NCBI RefSeq assembly: GCF_902635505.1
Contig: NC_045429.1
Location: forward strand, 427,951,669 to 428,015,668
DNA length: 64,000 nucleotides
Reading direction: 5' to 3'
Source: Sarcophilus harrisii
Lineage: Eukaryota > Chordata > Mammalia > Dasyuromorphia > Dasyuridae
This document shows, in pieces, positions 58,730 to 64,000 of the stretch; the first letter of the stretch is position 1, and each line of letters starts with the position of its first letter. The translations under genes and the position numbers were made by a program. Below the pieces are notes generated by a model that was not told where the DNA came from, ran no database searches, and worked only from the letters and a program-made list of their open reading frames with translations.

Positions 58730-59820
58730 AAATCAATCAAGCAATCATTAGAACATTTGTAAATTTCTCCATCTCTCCCTAGTCTTTCTCCCCAGTCTCT
58801 ATGGTATTTCCTTTCAGTTCCTTCCCTTCCTCCAGCCTCCAACTCAGTCCTTGCTAGAGCTCTCATAGAACATTCAGTGCCCTTTTATGAAGAATGCTTC
58901 TGTGATGGAAAAGAACCTGAGAAGGGAATTAACAAGAAGTTGGGAGGCTGAGAGACTTTGCCATATGAAGAATAGTTTTAAAGAGCTGGAAACTTTTTTA
59001 ATCTGGAAAAGAAAATATATATTTGAAGATTCAACAGGAGTCTTAAGGTATTCAAAGGTCTGTCCTGAGAAGAAGAAAAAAAGATCATTCCCAGGAGGCA
59101 AAATTAAGAGAAATGGGTGAACATTGTTAAGAACTAAATCTAGATTTGATGTCAGAAAATAAAAATAAATTCTTAAAAAGGAAATGATCTTAAATAGGAA
59201 TCTGTTTCCCTTCACTGGAAACCTCCAAAATAAAACTAGATGACCTGGATATACTTCCTGGATAGACTTTAGAATCCGGTCAACAAGCATTTATTAAGTA
59301 CCTCCTAAGATATTGTGAGGATTCAAAGAAAGATAAAAAATAGTGCCCTCAAGGACTTCAAAATACAACAAAGGAGTCAATACTCCTGTACAACCATGTA
59401 TATATAGCATATATACAGTGTAAATGGGAGGTAATCTTTGTAATTAAAATTCAAGGGGACCAGGAAAGACTTCAGTACTTGAGATTTTAGTTGACACTTG
59501 ATAGAGATTCTTGTACCATCATTAATTGAACTAGAAACCTTCTGAAATCACTTTAAACCCTGAAATTCTCTGATTTTATGAGCTAGATGGGATTATGTTC
59601 ATTAGGTGTTCCCAAACTGGCTCCTAGGATGCTTGAGGAAGAAACTCTTTCATAATCCAGGACAATTATATCATGCAGTTTCTGAAACTACCTAGGCCAC
59701 CCTTCCAAGGAAGAACTTCGGAGCTCAGAAACTCATCCTGAGAGATAGTTAGGGGAAGCTCTAGATGGAATTTTTAGAAAGGTCTGTGCTTTCCTAGTAG
59801 GGCACACACAACCTCAACTG
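58730..59820. other. Intergenic, ancient repeat inside
   Basis: 59280-59500 belongs to the unclassified family seen at 31600 and 40640 (CAACAAGCATTTATTAAG, CTCAAGGACTTCAAAATAC). 58870-59260 matches no gene I recognise. Confidence 0.4.
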
Positions 59821-59824
59821 TGTT

Positions 59825-61800
59825 CTCACCACTACTAGATAATCTTTCTAGTATACCTTTAATTCACCCTCCCACTCTTCACATTGGTTCTTCCAAACTT
59901 TTTCATATTCTTTCAAATCTTCCTTATCTCCCCACTTACAGATTAGAAATTTGTTCCATATTTTATAGAAAACAATTGATACCATTCATTGTAGGTTTCC
60001 CCTTCTCTTCCCCTTCTTTTCTCATATTACTCAGATATGATCTGTCATTATTTCTTTCACCCTGTCTCACAGGCTGACAACTTTGTGTAACTCTGCCTCA
60101 CTTAAATCCAATTCACTTGTAAGTCACCACCCCATTATCTTAGTATTTGTGATGTCATTGCTCTTCAAAATTGAACAATGAACAATATGATTAAGTAGTT
60201 TTATTCTTTACCAGAAAAAAAGATGCTAAATCTTCTAGCTGCACAAGTGGTCTCATTTCATCCCATATGCTCCATAGATTGCCCCATGTGCCATCCCTGC
60301 TCTATCACTTTTCTTTAATTTCTCCCTCTCTACTAACTCATTCCCTAGTGCCTACAAATATGCCCATGTCTCCCCATCCTGAAAAAAAATTCTCACTTAA
60401 TCCTTCTATTCTTAATAACTATCTTTCTAGTTCTGTCCTTTGTGGCTAAACCCATTGAAAAATTATGTACAATAAGTATCTCCTTTTTTTTTCTTTCCTA
60501 TCTCTTTTTAACCTCTGGTTTCCAATCTTATCATAGTGTTATAACTACTTTCTCCAAAGTTACTAATGGTCTGTTAGTTGCCTAATCTAATGGCTTTCTC
60601 AATCTTTATTCTCCTGGATCTTTTTGCAGTCTTGGACACTGTTGGTCACCCTCTCTTCCTTGATATTTTTTTCTTTTTAGTTTTTTGGGACACCATCCTC
60701 CCACCTATTTGACCTCACCTTCTCAGGCTCCTTTAATGGATTCTCATTCAGGCCACCCACTCTAACTTTTGGTGTCTCTCAGTCTGGAGCCCTCTTTTCT
60801 TCTCCATTTATACAACTTTACCTGATGATCCCATCAATTTCTGTGGGTTTAATGACCATTTCTATGCTGATAATTCTCAAATCTACCTATCCTGCCCCAA
60901 TGCCTTTGCTGACCTCCAGTCTAATGTCTCCAACTGTCTTTAAAACATTTCAAACGCTATACCAGAAGACAACCTAAACTCAATGTGTCTTAAGCCAAAC
61001 TCATTATCTCCCCCCTTAAACTCTCCCCACTTCCTATTTTCCTTATTGCTGTAAAGGGAAATATCATCTTCCTGCTCAAAAGTGATACTAGTACCATCCT
61101 TGTCTCTTCACTCTCTCATCCCCCATGCTGAGATTTCACCTCTGCAACATTTCTAAAATAGCCTTCCTTCTCTCTGACATTGCCACTACTCTAGTGCAGA
61201 CCTTCATCACCTCACACTTGGACTATTGCAATAACCTGATTCTGGGTCTGCCTGCCTCAAGTCTCTCCCTGCTCCAGTCCATCCTTTTCTAAAGAGCATG
61301 TCTGCACATACTCAATCAATTCTGATTACTCCCTGTTATTCTTCTAGATTAAATACAAAATCCTCTGTTTGACATTCAAAGTCCTTAACTTATTCCCCTA
61401 TCCCTCTTTCTCCAAACTTCATCTTTGCAATTTTCTTTTACGAATTTAGTGACAAGAACTTCATAGCAGTGCTATGTACAAGACAAACTATCCATTGTGA
61501 GCATTTTCTCTGGGTATCCTTCATACCTAGAATGCTCTTCCTTCTCATTTTTTCCCTCCTGGCCTCCAAACTTCTTTCAAGTTCTATCTAAAATCTAATT
61601 TATAGAAGGTCTTTCCTATTCCCTTTTAATTCTAATGCCTCTACTGTTAATTATTTGCTATTTATCCTGTATATAGTTCATATGTAAGTGTGTTTTTGTC
61701 TCCCCCCATTAGATTGTGAGTTTGTCTTTTGCCTCTTTTTATCTCCAGAACTTAACAAAATGCCTACCACATAGTAGGCTCTGTGTGTATTTTTATTTAT
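59825..61800 (+). mobile_element. L2 LINE, long decayed copy
   Basis: Forward ORF2 with a YADN variant of the RT YADD motif at 60863-60874, upstream CTGTCCTTTGTGGCTAAAC and the L2 3' end (TTAGATTGTGAG, ACCACATAGTAGGC) at 61700-61785. Interrupted by a family-X repeat at 60068-60190. Many frame breaks. Confidence 0.8.
60068..60190 (-). repeat. Family-X repeat nested in L2
   Basis: Reverse: TTGTGTAACTCTGCCTCAC, AAATCCAATTCACTTGTAAG. Confidence 0.6.
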
Positions 61801-61849
61801 TTTGTGAAATACTTCTGACTCACATTTTATTTATTTTATTTATTATTAT

Positions 61850-61998
61850 TTGTGATGGGGGGGGGGGATTGGGGTTAAGTGATTTGCCCAGGGATACACA
61901 TCTAGTAAGTGTTAAAGTGTTTGAGGCTAGATTTGAATTCAGGTCCTCCTGACTTCAGGGCTGGTGATCTATTCATTGTGCCATCCAGCTGTCCCCAA
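61850..61998 (-). repeat. WSINE1-like SINE
   Basis: Reverse: GGGGTTAAGTGATTTGCCC, CAGGTCCTCCTGACTTC, CATCCAGCTGTCCCC. A run of about 10 G lies at its left end. Confidence 0.88.
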
Positions 61999-62049
61999 AC
62001 ACATAGTAGTTTCTTAATAAATATCCATTAACCAATTGATTGAATCTAG

Positions 62050-62600
62050 TGTTGATGTTGTTCAGCTTTAGTTTTTCAAGAGGACCTTTGACATTACAGC
62101 TCATGTCTTGACTCATGCATGAAATGGACTTAAATAAAGCAGAGGTACACACAATCATCAGCCTCATTTTCTCTCTTAATCACTAAAGTCCAGTGGAAAG
62201 ATAGAAATCAAGACAACTAGTAATGACTTAGAATGCAGTGGATGACCTTGATGTCTCTTTCCTATCTAGACCTAACTCTAAGCACTCCATAGTTCTTGCT
62301 TCAGCTGCCTTCATGACTATTGAAACAAATTGTTTTCATCTACCCATTCAGTCATTCCCACACTTGGGGTAGACATCTCCCTCATTCATCAATGGGTTTG
62401 AGGGGCTGTTGGTTACCCTCAATCTGGTTTAGCCTGTCTGCTGAGACACTTTATGAAGGTGTGGCCTCTTCTCATACTACAGCTTCTTGGAGCCACAGTT
62501 AAGAGATTTGGGTAAAGGTGGTCACAAAGTTGATGGAGCAACTCTGAAAAGAGCTCAGCAGCCCTCCCACTAGAGGTGCTGGTCCTCCCTGAACACCAGT
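62050..62600 (+). repeat. Unclassified marsupial repeat (family X), longest copy
   Basis: Motifs AAGAGGACCTTTGACATTAC, AGTCCAGTGG, TAAGCACTCCATAG and CTTGGGGTAGACATC. Shorter relatives lie at 45490, 50640 and 60068. Confidence 0.55.
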
Positions 62601-62989
62601 TTAGTATTTAATTTAATTGTTCTGGTCAATTAATTAATGTTCAGTTTAATGGAAACCACAGTCAAGTGGTGAGAATTGAGCAACTGGAGAAAATCTCTGT
62701 TTTGGAAATCAGAAACCTAGAAGGGGATGCAGTCAAGTGTGAAGTGATATGGAAGTTGATTTTTTTTTCAAAAGAAAATTCTTGGAATCAACTTGTTTTC
62801 CTATTATCTTTTTCTTTGTCCTGAAAGTGGATTACAAAGAAAGTTTGGTTAATTGAGGTGACTGGTTAGGTTGGTATCAGTTCATCAAAGTATAATTTAA
62901 TTAAGAGAAAGCCAAGCATGTTATGTATAATCACTATAATCACGGAGAAGCAAAGTAGTGTCAATATAGATAGTGTTAGACTTGAGAGT

Positions 62990-63200
62990 AGGCCAGGAAA
63001 ATTTTCTTTCTGAATTGAAATTTGTCTTCTGATAGTAGTTGTGGGAACATGGGCAAGTCACTTAACCTTGTTTGTCTCAATTTCCTCAGCTATGAAATGA
63101 ATTAAAGAAGAAAATGGAAAAATCATTCTAGTATCTTTGTCAAGAAAACTCCAAATTGGATCATGGAAAGTTACACAGGACTAAAAAATGACTGAACAAC
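62990..63200 (+). repeat. MAR1 SINE
   Basis: CATGGGCAAGTCACTTAACC, GTCAAGAAAACTCCAAATTGG. Confidence 0.85.
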
Positions 63201-63212
63201 AAAAATCTTGAC

Positions 63213-63365
63213 AGGTTCAGATACTTATCAATTGTGTGATACTGGGCAAATCTTGAACCTCAGTTTCCCCTCCTGTAAGCTAGCTATAATAATAACAATG
63301 GGATTGTGATGGGGACTAGATGTGATATTAAAATTTTCTAAGCCTTCAAATGTTAAAGTTTAGGT
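63213..63365 (+). repeat. THER1/MIR-type fragment
   Basis: TTGTGTGATACTGGGCAAATC, CTCAGTTTCCCCTCCTG. Confidence 0.65.
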
Positions 63366-63636
63366 ATAATAAGAAGAAACTCCTGCATATATTATTGTTT
63401 ATGATTATCAAACTTATGGTATATAGGTACTATAGGTATAAATATGGTTATCAATATATTCATTCTATGAGCATAAATACTTACATAATAAATTCTCACA
63501 TATATTAATACTCATTTTATGAATATAAATATAATCATTTTGTATGTGAAAAATGTATGTAAGACCTTGTGAATTTAAGTTCCTTGTCACTTGGACATCT
63601 AGCTCATAAAATCAGAACTAGAATTAGGATCCCATT

Positions 63637-64000
63637 TCTTTTTTTATAGCTTTTTATTTACAAGCTCTATGCATGGATAATTTTTCAGCATTGACAATTG
63701 CAAAACATTTTGTTCCAATTTTTCCCCTCCTTCCCCCTACCTCCTCCCCCAAATAGCATGTAGACCAATACATGTTAAATATGATAAAGTATATGTTAAA
63801 TACAATATATGTATGCATGTCCAAACAGTTATTTTGCTGCACAAAAAGAATCAGACTTTGAAAAAGTGTACTATTAGCCTGTGAAGGAAATCAAAAATGC
63901 AGGCGGGCAAAAATAGAGGGACTGGGAATTCTATGTAGTGGTTCATATTCATTTCCCAGACTTCTTTCACTGGGTATAGCTGGTTCAGTTCATTACTGCT
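63637..64000 (-). mobile_element. L1 3' end running off the window
   Basis: Reverse L1 tail (TTTTTATAGCTTTTTATTTAC), 3' UTR and the ORF2-end region (GGTATAGCTGGTTCAGTTC), continuing past the right edge. Confidence 0.88.

Overview
This window looks like ordinary nuclear DNA from a marsupial. It is AT-rich, intron-rich and packed with interspersed repeats. These include tRNA-derived marsupial SINEs of the WSINE1/WALLSI type, MAR1 SINEs, MIR/THER1-type CORE-SINEs, many 5'-truncated L1 3' ends with the marsupial L1 tail, and long decayed L2 copies. The abundance of WSINE1-like copies points to an Australian-lineage (australidelphian) marsupial; that is inferred from memory of the families, not from a database search.

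The only protein-coding genes I can support are three members of the late cornified envelope (LCE) family, so the locus is part of the epidermal differentiation complex. They are LCE-A (minus, CDS 29162-29482), LCE-B (minus, CDS 48126-48407) and LCE-C (plus, CDS 56935-57234). Each shows the classic layout: a TATA box, a short non-coding first exon ending in a GTGAGT donor, one intron (about 1116, 644 and 1394 bp), a second exon carrying the whole CDS, and an AATAAA signal about 220-230 bp after the stop. The proteins are 106, 93 and 99 residues long and each has 13 cysteines.

Two dead LCE copies lie between them. One is a promoter plus first-exon remnant near 39452-39606 (minus). The other is a second-exon remnant near 47290-47385 (minus) with a lost start codon and most of the coding region deleted. 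The ancestral cluster here therefore had at least five LCE genes. Shared upstream segments (32440-32800 and 42600-42990) fit tandem duplication of gene plus 5' flank.

Layout: 1-28.9 kb is repeats with no gene recognised (L1 ORF2 and 3'-end pieces, a probable solo LTR at about 6560-7140, L2 at 17755-19320). 28.9-31 kb is LCE-A. 31-47 kb holds paralogous non-coding segments, the first dead LCE and many SINEs. 47.3-49.3 kb is the second dead LCE and LCE-B. 49.3-55.3 kb is repeats, including a 550-bp CTCTGT-rich tract. 55.3-57.5 kb is LCE-C. 57.5-64 kb is repeats, with a long L2 at 59825-61800 and an L1 3' end at the right edge.

The most informative signals are comparative and internal. A roughly 110-bp proximal promoter is shared by all copies, with an AP-1 site at fixed spacing in two of them. 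A short element is conserved in all three introns. One small DNA element has its empty target site preserved in the paralogous intron. I found no sign of a wholly new biological system.
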